This document shows positions 7,546 to 15,666 of a stretch of DNA of 48,628 nt, one piece after another (positions within the stretch are counted from its first letter, which is position 1; each line of letters begins with the position of its first letter). Made by a program: the position numbers and the translations under genes. The notes under the pieces were generated by a model. That model had not been told where the DNA came from. It ran no database searches and saw only the letters and a list, made by a program, of their open reading frames with translations. This DNA is from JBOHTO01 sp050733695 (lineage in GTDB: Bacteria > Gemmatimonadota > Gemmatimonadetes > Gemmatimonadales > Gemmatimonadaceae). Location: the NCBI GenBank assembly GCA_050733695.1, contig JBOHTO010000206.1, forward strand, positions 1-48,628. The letters run 5' to 3'.

Positions 7546-7663
7546 ACGAGCTCCGGGCCAGGCCCCGGAAAGTCTGCCCAGCCCCAGTCGCAGGCTCGCA
7601 CCGAAAGCCCGCAAACCCGATCAATCCATCGCCCTCAACACGCCTGAATAGCTTACCCACATG

Positions 7664-8020
7664 GTGCGTCCTGACGAGTCCATTGACTCAGGCTTCAGCG
7701 AACTGAACTGAACCAACGGGTGCAAGTCCCGTCCGGGGTAAGCGTCGGTGCGCCCGGTAGCGGGCCCCAGTCGGGCATCGAGAGGTGCACGGCCACAGCG
7801 GGGCGTCAAGAGCCTCTTTGGAGGGAGCAAACGCGTGGGCCGCAACATCAAGTGAATCTGCAGGCCTTCACCGACTTCGCGGTACCGTTCGTTGTCCGCA
7901 CCCGTGCATACTGCACTCGTGAACCCCATCGTTCAGCCGTGTGCAGGAAACCCGCACGCACGGTTTGAAGGGAGGCGAAAGAAAACGGTCCGCTCACCCG
8001 GAACCACGCCTCCCATCTAC
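7664..8020 (+). ncRNA. ORF-less group II intron
   Basis: The sequence begins GTGCG (7664-7668), the group II 5' consensus, and ends CTAC (8020). A domain I segment with AACGGGTGCAAGTCCCGT is at about 7712-7729. Domain V lies at about 7934-7966: the AGC triad at 7935-7937, an outer helix AGCCGTGT/GCACGGTT, a two-base bulge and an inner helix capped by a small A-rich loop. Domain VI follows, with GGGAGGCG (7970-7977) pairing CGCCTCCC (8007-8014) and an A-containing bulge before the 3' strand. There is no reverse transcriptase. The whole RNA is only about 357 nt, suggesting a compact class C-type intron that lost its protein. The 5' boundary is less sure than the 3' one. Confidence 0.7.
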
Positions 8021-8221
8021 CAATGCCAACGCTTCACATCAGGAGCGGCTTGTTATGCGGTGCGCGTGATGCGGTGCGCGTGATGCGAGCTGGCTGAACC
8101 AGATCGAGATTTACTTCTCAATAGGCCCATGGAAGTGCAGGCGACAAGGCTCGAGGCCGCGGCATCGACGATGCTTGCCCGGCACCGCGACCGATACGGC
8201 CCCGGTCGAGCCGGACCGGCT
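8021..8221. other. Intergenic stretch with attC-like core and short repeat
   Basis: No gene is seen. GTTATGC at 8052-8058 equals the core of attC site 2, and GCCAAC occurs at about 8025-8030 beside the intron 3' end, so a decayed attC may flank the intron. From 8055 a 14-base unit atgcggtgcgcgtg is repeated twice with a partial third copy (8055-8087). Confidence 0.35.
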
Positions 8222-8971
8222 TCACGATCGCGCGTACTGCACCTTTGCCAGTCGCACCAGCGCGAGCACCTTTATGTAGAACCACCCGATGTCGAACTCG
8301 TACCACCTGGCCTTGAACTTGGCCGACCGCGGATCCGCGTGATGATTGTTGTGCAGCTCCTCACCACCCAGCCATATCGCAATGGGCGAGATGTTCCGGC
8401 TCTCGTCCTTCACGTCAAAGTTGCGGTAGCCGAGCGCGTGGCCCACGCCGTTTACTATTCCCGCCGCCCAGAACGGGATCCAGATCATCTGGAAGAGCCA
8501 CACAACCGGGCCCACAAAGAATCCGAACAGATAGATGTCGATCGCGAGCATGACAGCGATGCCCAGGCCCGGAATGCGTGACAGCAGATGCCGCTCGATC
8601 CAGTCGTTCGGCGTACCCTTGCCGTACTTCTCCAGCAGCCCGGGCTGCTTCACAGTCTTCCTGTAGTAGAAGGCGCCCTTGAGCACGATGTTGCGGAGCC
8701 CTTCCAGGAGCGGGCTGTGAGGATCACCCTCGCGGTCGGCGAACGCGTGGTGCTTGCGATGACACGCCACCCACTCCTTGGTGACGATCCCCGTCGAGAG
8801 CCAGAGCCATATGCGCATGGGTAGCGCGGCGAGCGCGTGCAGAGTTACACCGCGGTGCGTCTGCGCCCGGTGAAGAAAGAGCGTCACGCACACGTTGGTC
8901 ACGTGTCCGGCGATGACGATGAACAGGACCGGCTTCCACCAGTCACTGGCCCAGCTTGCGAAATCCGGCAT
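8222..8971 (-). CDS. Acyl-CoA / fatty-acid delta-9-type desaturase
   Basis: 249 residues, membrane bound. The three histidine boxes that hold the di-iron centre are present: HRAQTHR, HRKHH and HNNHH. Hydrophobic spans before the first box (VLFIVIAGHVTNVCVTLFL) and between the second and third boxes (IAVMLAIDIYLFGFFVGPVVWLF) match the family topology. The enzyme would insert a double bond in acyl chains to control membrane fluidity. The short length fits bacterial DesA/DesC-like proteins without a cytochrome b5 domain. It stands alone, with the M1 peptidase ending 100 bases upstream on the same strand. Confidence 0.9.
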   Translation of the reverse strand: MPDFASWASDWWKPVLFIVIAGHVTNVCVTLFLHRAQTHRGVTLHALAALPMRIWLWLSTGIVTKEWVACHRKHHAFADREGDPHSPLLEGLRNIVLKGAFYYRKTVKQPGLLEKYGKGTPNDWIERHLLSRIPGLGIAVMLAIDIYLFGFFVGPVVWLFQMIWIPFWAAGIVNGVGHALGYRNFDVKDESRNISPIAIWLGGEELHNNHHADPRSAKFKARWYEFDIGWFYIKVLALVRLAKVQYARS

Positions 8972-9070
8972 TCTCTCAGTCCGCCTCGGTCAAACCGTTT
9001 TGTTCTGAACTCTGAAACTACATGACCGGCCCGGTCGCCCCCAACCGGTAGCCCGCTCGCCCACGCCCCC

Positions 9071-11116
9071 TTACCGCCCGCCGATCGACGACGCCAGTCC
9101 GCCGCCGGTCACGGCCCCCAATTCGTCCGCGGCCGGGGCATCGCCCCACGTATTGTTGCCCGAATCCCAGTCCGGCACCGACGGATCCGGCCAGAGTCGA
9201 ACACCCGTCACCGTCTGGTCCACCGCGATCTCCGCCTGGTATCGGTCACCAAGCGCCCAGATCTCCACCGGCAGCGTCACATCGCGCGTGCTTCCGTCCG
9301 TGAACGCAAGTCGCAAGGTCACCGGAAACGGAATCGACGTATGCCGCGCGAGCGATACGACCGCGAACCGCTCGCCCTCGGCCTCACGCATGGTCACTCC
9401 CTCGATCCCGATGTCCAGCACGTCATCCGAATACAGGAACGCCCTCCAGAACCAGGAGAGATCCTCCCCCGTCACATTCTCGACCGTGCGCATGAAGTCG
9501 GCCGGCGTTGGATGCTTGAATGCCCACCGCTCCACGTATTCGCGGAACGCCAGATCCATCGCCTCCGCGCCCACCACATGGTTGCGCAGCGTGAGCAGTA
9601 CCGCGGCCGGCTTGCGATAACCGATCGCGCCGAGCGCGGCCCTGTCGATCCGGTCGGGCGGCGTCATCAACGGCTCCTGGATCCCCGCTTCTGCAACACC
9701 ACGCCAGTTGTCGATGATGCTCGTCCACGCCGTGCTGCCCGGCACGCGACGCTCGTCCGAGAAAGCGTTGACGTACGTGTTGAAGCCCTCATCCATCCAG
9801 GCGTAGCGACGCTCATTCGAGCCGACGATCATCGGGAACCACTCGTGCGCGTGCTCATGATCGATCGTGCCGAAGGCGCCCTGCGGTTCATCCGCGTAGT
9901 GCACCATCACGAACATCGGATACTCCATTCCGCCCACGGGACCCGCGACCGATGTCGCCTGCGGATACGGATAGGGGAAGAGCAGCTCCGAGTACGTGCG
10001 AATGCTCCACTGCGTGTTCTCCGCGCCGTTCTCCCACCCGGCACCGGCGCGAGGCCACGGATAGTAGGCCTGCGTCAGTATCCCGTTCCAGCTCGTCGCG
10101 TCCCATCGGAAGTCGGGAGCAGCCGCCCAGGCAACGTCGCGAACGTTCTCCGCGGAAAAGCGCCACGTCTCCGTTCCCGCCTCCGCTTCCGGCACCGACT
10201 CCCCGGCCGTGATGATCTGAACGACCGTGTCCGCTGTTCGCGCGGCCGCGAGCCGCGAACGCTGCGCCGCGGTCAGCACGTCGTTCGGATTCTGCAGCGT
10301 CCCGCTCGCGGCAATGACGTATCCGGCAGGCACCGTTATCGCGAACTCGAAATTGCCGTACTCCAGATAGAACTCGCCCTGCCCCAGATACGGCTCCGTA
10401 TTCCACCCGCGAACGTCATCGAACACCGCCATGCGCGGATACCACTGCGCCAGCTCGTAGAGCGTGCTGTCACGGCCAAAGCGGTCCGAACCGTGATCGG
10501 GGATCAGGAAGGCGAAGTCCATCGCGATCACGGTCTCGCCCCCATTCGGCGGCAACGGCGAATCGAGATCTATCCGCATCATCGTGTCGTCCACGTTCGA
10601 TTCGGCAGTCTCGCCGCCTGCCGTCAGCCCGGTTATCTCGTAGCCACCCTGGAAATTGCGCGCGCCCCAACGCGAGTCCGCCGGGTTTATCGAGGCGCCG
10701 CGGCTGCCGGGACGATACAGGTTCTGGTCGAGCTGCAGCCAGAGGAAACTGAGGGAATCGGGCGAGTTGTTCGTGTATGCGATGCGGACCGATCCGGAGA
10801 GTCGCCGCGCTGCCGTATCGAGCGTGGCCGAGATCGTGTAATCGGCCTCCTGCTGCCAGTACTCGGGGCCAGGCGCTCCATTCGCGGAGCGATACTGATT
10901 CGGGCCGGGCATGCCCATCCGGTCGATCCGGGTGAAGGGATCGTCGGCCACGGTCTGGTAGGCACGCGTCGGAACGCCGTCCGGCCGGATCACATCCAGA
11001 GTGATAGTGTCCATCCGGCTCACCGTATCCGGACGCACCGGTGTGAGAACCTCGGGTCGACTGGGTCCGCATGCGATGGCTGGAAACAGCGCGAGCAGAA
11101 GAATGCGAGCGTTCAC
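9071..11116 (-). CDS. M1-family aminopeptidase lipoprotein
   Basis: 681 residues from the chosen GTG, which gives a clean lipoprotein signal (ARILLLALFPAIAC). Reading farther upstream would place a non-signal-like leader in front. M1 peptidases are zinc aminopeptidases. Seen here are the exopeptidase loop GGMEYP, the zinc motif HEHAH followed by W, and the third zinc ligand in MDEGFNTY 18 residues later. The N-terminal beta domain (YTISATLDTAARRLSGSVRI) is typical. A C-terminal domain starts near VLDIGIEG. It would act in the periplasm on peptides. The start codon lacks a strong ribosome binding site. Confidence 0.9.
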   Translation of the reverse strand: MNARILLLALFPAIACGPSRPEVLTPVRPDTVSRMDTITLDVIRPDGVPTRAYQTVADDPFTRIDRMGMPGPNQYRSANGAPGPEYWQQEADYTISATLDTAARRLSGSVRIAYTNNSPDSLSFLWLQLDQNLYRPGSRGASINPADSRWGARNFQGGYEITGLTAGGETAESNVDDTMMRIDLDSPLPPNGGETVIAMDFAFLIPDHGSDRFGRDSTLYELAQWYPRMAVFDDVRGWNTEPYLGQGEFYLEYGNFEFAITVPAGYVIAASGTLQNPNDVLTAAQRSRLAAARTADTVVQIITAGESVPEAEAGTETWRFSAENVRDVAWAAAPDFRWDATSWNGILTQAYYPWPRAGAGWENGAENTQWSIRTYSELLFPYPYPQATSVAGPVGGMEYPMFVMVHYADEPQGAFGTIDHEHAHEWFPMIVGSNERRYAWMDEGFNTYVNAFSDERRVPGSTAWTSIIDNWRGVAEAGIQEPLMTPPDRIDRAALGAIGYRKPAAVLLTLRNHVVGAEAMDLAFREYVERWAFKHPTPADFMRTVENVTGEDLSWFWRAFLYSDDVLDIGIEGVTMREAEGERFAVVSLARHTSIPFPVTLRLAFTDGSTRDVTLPVEIWALGDRYQAEIAVDQTVTGVRLWPDPSVPDWDSGNNTWGDAPAADELGAVTGGGLASSIGGR

Positions 11117-11275
11117 GAATCCGAAACCCTGGATGGACTGTTCTCGTGGATGCGGCCCCAGCCGATAACGGCGGCAGGCCGGCGACACCTGCGGTAGCTC
11201 TTGCAATGGCGGTGCCGTTCCGGCGGGACGACACAGACTTGCAGGGCAGTGCCATCTCTGGTAGCGTCCCCGGGA

Positions 11276-12382
11276 ATGACTGCGCACAGAACAGCACGCG
11301 CGCTCCTGCCGGGGCGGGCGACCCGGAACGGTACAGCGCGCTACGCCGCACGCTACGAGTCCACCTTCATACCCGGCTTCTACCGAACTGTTGCGGATCA
11401 GTGCCGCGTGTCTTCCATCGGACTCGGCACATACCTCGGCGATCCGGAGGGCGGCGACGACGCGCGGTACGAGGCGGCCCTGCGGCTCGCGTTCGCGTAC
11501 GGAATCAATCTCGTTGACTCGGCGATCAACTATCGCTGCCAGCGTTCCGAACGCGCAGTCGGTGCCGCGCTGGTTGCGGCCATCGAAGTGGGGGATGTCG
11601 AGCGCGACGAGGTCATGCTCTGTACGAAGGGCGGATACATCCCGCTCGACGGTACCCCACCGGCGTCACGCGACGAGTATCAGGCGTACCTCGCGCACAA
11701 TTTCTACGACGCGGGGATCATGACTCCGGATGACGTCGTGGCCGGAGGTCACTGTCTGGCGCCGGCCTTCATTGCAGACCAGATCGAGCGAAGTCGGAAC
11801 AATCTGGGCGTCGAGACAATCGATATCTACTATCTCCACAATCCCGAACAGCAGCTCGACTCGGTCGATCGCACCACTCTCACGAGCCGGCTGCGCGATG
11901 CGTTCGCGCTGCTGGAGGAACGCGTAGCGACCGGCGAGATCGGCTGCTACGGTTGCGCCACGTGGAACGGGTTGCGGGTGGGCAGCGAAAGCCGCGATCA
12001 CCTCTCGCTCGCGGAACTGGTCAGGCTGGCCGAGGAGGCAGGCGGAGCCGACCACAGCTTCTGCATGGTACAGCTCCCGATCAATCTTGCCATGCCCGAG
12101 GCGCTGCGACTGCCCTCCCAGACGCTCGCCGGCGGGGAGCAGACGACCGTCCTGGATGCGGCCGCCCGGCTCGGCGTTGCCGTGATGGCGAGCGCCACCC
12201 TGCTGCAGGCCCGGCTCACACAGGGTCTGCCGCAGCAGCTCGCCGAGGAGTTCCCCACACTCGAAACGGACGCACAGCGCGCCATTGCGTTCGTGCGCTC
12301 CCTTCCGGCGGTGACCGCCGCGCTCGTCGGGATGAAGAGCACCGCGCACGTTCACGAGAACCTCGGCGCCGCCCGTCGCTGA
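11276..12382 (+). CDS. Aldo/keto reductase
   Basis: About 368 residues. It has the TIM-barrel features of the family: SSIGLGTYLGD at the first strand, the catalytic D and Y in NLVDSAINYR, a lysine in LCTKGGY, and YYLHNPEQ (the histidine position). The NADPH-binding end has VAVMASATLLQ and a final ALVGMKSTAHVHENL. It is cytoplasmic. The ATG at 11276 is chosen because the preceding codons are unlike the family. It is divergent from the M1 peptidase (159-base gap) and is followed closely by the MBL hydrolase. The substrate is unknown. Confidence 0.88.
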   Translation: MTAHRTARALLPGRATRNGTARYAARYESTFIPGFYRTVADQCRVSSIGLGTYLGDPEGGDDARYEAALRLAFAYGINLVDSAINYRCQRSERAVGAALVAAIEVGDVERDEVMLCTKGGYIPLDGTPPASRDEYQAYLAHNFYDAGIMTPDDVVAGGHCLAPAFIADQIERSRNNLGVETIDIYYLHNPEQQLDSVDRTTLTSRLRDAFALLEERVATGEIGCYGCATWNGLRVGSESRDHLSLAELVRLAEEAGGADHSFCMVQLPINLAMPEALRLPSQTLAGGEQTTVLDAAARLGVAVMASATLLQARLTQGLPQQLAEEFPTLETDAQRAIAFVRSLPAVTAALVGMKSTAHVHENLGAARR

Positions 12383-12407
12383 TCCGCATTCAGCGCTGCG
12401 CCGAGAA

Positions 12408-13460
12408 ATGAGTGAGCCCGTGCCGAGCCATCACGCGCCCGGCGGTGGGTTTCGCAATCCGTGGCCGGGGGCGCGCCCGTGGGGCTACCTCCACTTCCTC
12501 AAGTGGGTGATCATCGACCGCCTCGCGCGCGAGATGGCGAGCGATCCCGATCCGGGCGTGTTCAGGCGCGTGGAGCCGGCGTATGCCACGCCGCGCGCAA
12601 CGGATGACGTGGTGACCGTCACGTGGGTGGGCCACTCGACGCTGCTGCTGCAGTTGGGCGGACTCAACATTATCACCGATCCCATCTGGAGCGAGCGCGC
12701 ATCCCCGGTGAGCTTTGCCGGTCCGCGCCGCTGGGTTGGCCCGGGGATCGACTTCGACGCGCTCCCGCCGATCGACGTCATCCTCCAGTCGCACAATCAT
12801 TACGATCATCTCGACAGCCGGACCGTGCGGCGCATCGCGGAGCGCCACGCCGGCGCGACATGGCTGTCACCGCTCGGCGTCGGCAGTCTGCAGCGATCGT
12901 GGGGCGCCCGAAACGTTGTCGAGCTCGACTGGTGGGAAGACCGCACGATCGACGGTGTGCGCTTCGCGTGCTCGCCGACGCAGCACCAGAGCGCGCGGAC
13001 GCTCCGTGACCGTGGGCGCACGCTCTGGTGCAGTTGGTCGATGCTGGCCGGTGATCGCCGCGTGTATTTCGGCGGCGACAGTGCATATCACCCGGCGTTC
13101 GCCGAGATCGGCGAGCGATACGGCCCCTTCGATCTCGCGCTGTTGCCCATCGGGGCGTACGAGCCGCGCTGGTTCATGCGCGTCGTGCACATGAACCCGG
13201 AGGAAGCTGTTCGCGCCTTCCTGGACCTGCACGAGCGACACACGGCGAACCCGGCCGCCGCCATGGTGCCCATCCACTGGGGCACCTTCAAGCTCACGGA
13301 CGAAGCGATGGACGACCCGCCGCGCCGTATTCGGAAGGCGTGGCGCGATGCGGGACTTCCGGACGATCGGCTCTGGCTCCTGGCGCACGGCGAGACTCGA
13401 ACACTCCTCGCGGATCGTGCACCGGAGCGGCGGGCCGCATCAGCAATCAGCGATCGATAG
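12408..13460 (+). CDS. MBL-fold hydrolase, NAPE-PLD/UlaG-like
   Basis: 350 residues. The metallo-beta-lactamase motif is HNHYDHLD, preceded by VTWVGHSTLLLQ and NIITDPIWSERASP. Further metal ligands are likely in TQHQS, GGDSAYH and VPIHWGTF. The order and the FRNPWP N-terminus match N-acyl-phosphatidylethanolamine phospholipase D-like bacterial proteins. It has no signal peptide. It follows the aldo/keto reductase by 25 bases, so the two probably share a transcript. Its 3' end overlaps the convergent lipoprotein gene by 14 bases. The natural substrate is unknown; a phospholipid role is inference from the family. Confidence 0.87.
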   Translation: MSEPVPSHHAPGGGFRNPWPGARPWGYLHFLKWVIIDRLAREMASDPDPGVFRRVEPAYATPRATDDVVTVTWVGHSTLLLQLGGLNIITDPIWSERASPVSFAGPRRWVGPGIDFDALPPIDVILQSHNHYDHLDSRTVRRIAERHAGATWLSPLGVGSLQRSWGARNVVELDWWEDRTIDGVRFACSPTQHQSARTLRDRGRTLWCSWSMLAGDRRVYFGGDSAYHPAFAEIGERYGPFDLALLPIGAYEPRWFMRVVHMNPEEAVRAFLDLHERHTANPAAAMVPIHWGTFKLTDEAMDDPPRRIRKAWRDAGLPDDRLWLLAHGETRTLLADRAPERRAASAISDR

Positions 13461-14127
13461 CGATCGGCGTGACCATGAGGTGCAGGTTGTGGTTGATCCG
13501 CAGCCCAGCGATTCCAGCGGTGGGAACCGCCCCGGCCGCCACCGCCGCGACCTGCTCGTCGTTGACCAGGAAGTGGACCGAGTCGGCGTCGGTCTCCGCG
13601 GTCAGTTCGTAACTCCCGCGCCCAGTCGTGCTGTCCGCCTTCGGAACGTGCTCGCTCGCGGTCCAGCCAACGACGTTCCTGGTCTCTTCTCCCTCGCGCA
13701 CCTTGACCAGATACTCTCCCGTTCCGCGCACGAGAAAGTACGTGTACTCCACCGATGGCTGGTCCAGGTTCTGACCGCCGATAAAGATTCCGTACGCTTC
13801 GGGATGCTCGGGCTGCTCCGCCTGCTCCAGCGTAGCCGTCACGGAGTACTCCCCGCTCACCGAATCGCCCACGGAATAGACGATGTGCGCCGGGCCGGTG
13901 CGCACCTCCCACCGGTCGCCGCTGCTGGTGTAACTCGCGTCGCCGATGTTCTGGTTGGGGCGATCGGTCCGGCCGGCGTACCCGGATGGAACTCCGCTGC
14001 CGCCGGCGGGTGCAATATCCGCGTCCTCCATGTCCATCGCCGAGCTATCGGTCATTACAGCATCCTGCTCACCCGGGGCACAGGCGGCGACGAGAAGGGT
14101 GATGGCGAGCGTCCTGATTGTACGCAC
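13447..14127 (-). CDS. Lipoprotein of unknown function
   Basis: 226 residues from GTG. The signal peptide is VRTIRTLAITLLVAACAPG with lipobox VAAC. The mature N-terminus is acidic and rich in D, S and M (residues about 25-45), probably a disordered tether. The rest (GDRWEVRTGPAHIVY to NHNLHLMVTPIAIDR) has alternating beta-strand character, with SYELTAETDADSVHFLVNDEQVAAV resembling a concanavalin-like or DUF1080-type sandwich. The family is not recognised with confidence. It lies tail to tail with the MBL hydrolase. Confidence 0.75.
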   Translation of the reverse strand: MRTIRTLAITLLVAACAPGEQDAVMTDSSAMDMEDADIAPAGGSGVPSGYAGRTDRPNQNIGDASYTSSGDRWEVRTGPAHIVYSVGDSVSGEYSVTATLEQAEQPEHPEAYGIFIGGQNLDQPSVEYTYFLVRGTGEYLVKVREGEETRNVVGWTASEHVPKADSTTGRGSYELTAETDADSVHFLVNDEQVAAVAAGAVPTAGIAGLRINHNLHLMVTPIAIDR

Positions 14128-14353
14128 GGATACCTCGTGGTCTGAGTTGGTCCTGGTCCGGTTTCGCCGCGGAATATATTCGCTCTCCCCGCGAGCCGCA
14201 TGTCCAGGGCGCATTCCCACGGTGGTACTCCAATTCAGGTAATTCCAGGCGAGGGGCGAACATTTTGCAGTAGTAGGTCCTGCAAGCGACGTTTTTCAGG
14301 CTTTTGAATGCCTTCGAATGCGTCGAGGCTGCGGATTGTCGAGGAGGCTGTGG

Positions 14354-15578
14354 ATGTATCGTCTTGTACTGATTTCCCTGCTCACCGCAGGCTGTATCGC
14401 ATCCCGCGGAGGCACCGAAGAATCCACTGCGATCGAGCCGGATACGTTCGTCGTACGCTCCGGTGGGCCCAGGGTTTACGTTGCGAGCGCATGTCGCACG
14501 AACTCGGGGGCCTGTGTCATCGGAGCGGACACGAGCGCGACGACAGCCGCGATCGACACGATCGACCCCGATCCGCCGACCGTCGTAGTATACGTTCGGC
14601 CCGACACTCTGCCGCCTGAATCGACACCACCAGAGCCGCAAGTCGAAGAGCCGCAAGCCGGACCTGAGCGGGCACGGCCCGAACACGAAGAACCGGTAGT
14701 CGAAGAACCGCCGCCGCCCGACAGCGTGACCGCAGAGCCCGTGACCGCCGACAGTGTGCCGCAGGAGTCGGTCGATCTCGCCGAGGAACGCGCGGCCGTT
14801 CGCCGCCTGTTGGAGGCCCACCGGGCGCGGCTCGACAGCATCGAAAGGTTGATAGAGACCCCGATTCCGCCGCCAGCTCGGGTGGTCGCACAGACCGAGC
14901 CGGACCCCGAACCGGTGCCGGTTACCCCGGAGGCGAGGACCGAAGCGGCCGCAGCGAGCCGTGAACCTGATGCACCTGCGCCAGTAGATCGGCCCTCGCC
15001 CCCCCCCCCCTGCTCCACGGAATCCGACTCCGGAGCGAGCGCCTGCACCGGCACCGAAACCAGCGCCGGAGCCGACTCCGGCCCCACGCACGCCCGTCGT
15101 CGATACGCGCTCACCGTCAGTACGACTCGCCGACAGCACGGGGCACCTCATCGCGATCGCCGCCATGCTGTACGATGACGCCAGCGTTCAGGTGCGTATC
15201 GCGCTCGCCGATTCGCTCGAGAGCAGGGTGGAAGATCTCGTCGCGTCTGCGCGAATCTCCGCTGTCGCGGCGAAGACGAACGCCGAGCAGGCGATTGCGC
15301 AAGGCAATCGTCTTGCCGCATTCGCTGAATCCGGGGCCTACGGTGAGATGGAGAGCCGCAGATTCGTCCGCTACTGGGAGCTGGGACGTGTGGGACTGGA
15401 CTCCGCACGCATCCATTCGGTGGAGGCCATCGAAGCGGCCGATGCCGCGATCGCGTGCGAGGAGCGCGCCTGCGTCGAGAAGCAGGCAGCTCTGATGCGA
15501 GACGGAATGATCGCCGCCGCCGGTGCAGCACGAAAGGCGGAGAGTCTCATCCGCATTGCACTGCGCTACGTGAACTGA
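14354..15578 (+). CDS. Proline-rich lipoprotein interrupted by a poly-C frameshift
   Basis: The ATG follows GAGGAGG (14341-14347) and begins a lipoprotein signal (MYRLVLISLLTAGC). The first frame runs to a stop at 15178, but after the C12 run (14999-15010) it turns into unrelated sequence. Shifting one base at that run continues the proline/alanine-rich linker and joins a well-formed alpha-helical domain (RLADSTGHLIAIAAML onward) ending at 15578. With 11 or 14 C the protein would be about 407 residues. Layout: lipobox, acidic P/E-rich tether, coiled-coil-like segment AEERAAVRRLLEAHRARLDS, second P-rich linker, C-terminal helical domain. Function unknown, probably periplasmic. Confidence 0.7.
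14999..15010 (+). repeat. Homopolymer run of 12 C
   Basis: Twelve consecutive C inside the lipoprotein gene at the exact place where the reading frame changes. Such runs slip during replication and also cause sequencing errors, so it may be a phase-variable switch or an artefact. Confidence 0.9.
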
Positions 15579-15666
15579 ACGTCGGTCAGCGAGTCCCGTA
15601 GACGGAGATCCGGCCCTTCTCCACGACGGCTGGCGCGAGCGGCAGCTCGAGCCGCATACTTTTCCA

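Noticed and set aside
7712..7975. Small open frames inside the intron
   Set aside because: They overlap structural elements of the ribozyme and show no reverse transcriptase or maturase similarity.
1..8100. The cassette region as a defence island
   Set aside because: HNH and MazEF could fit, but attC borders and IntI explain the layout better; no known defence operon is complete here.
9341..11197. A 618-residue open frame on the plus strand across the M1 peptidase
   Set aside because: It is antisense to a gene with clear peptidase motifs, is extremely rich in R and H, and shows no family pattern. It is a GC-rich shadow.
15001..15178. The end of the lipoprotein's first frame as its true C-terminus
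   Set aside because: The R/H/T-rich tail after the C12 run has no structure, whereas the shifted frame continues the proline-rich linker into a good helical domain.
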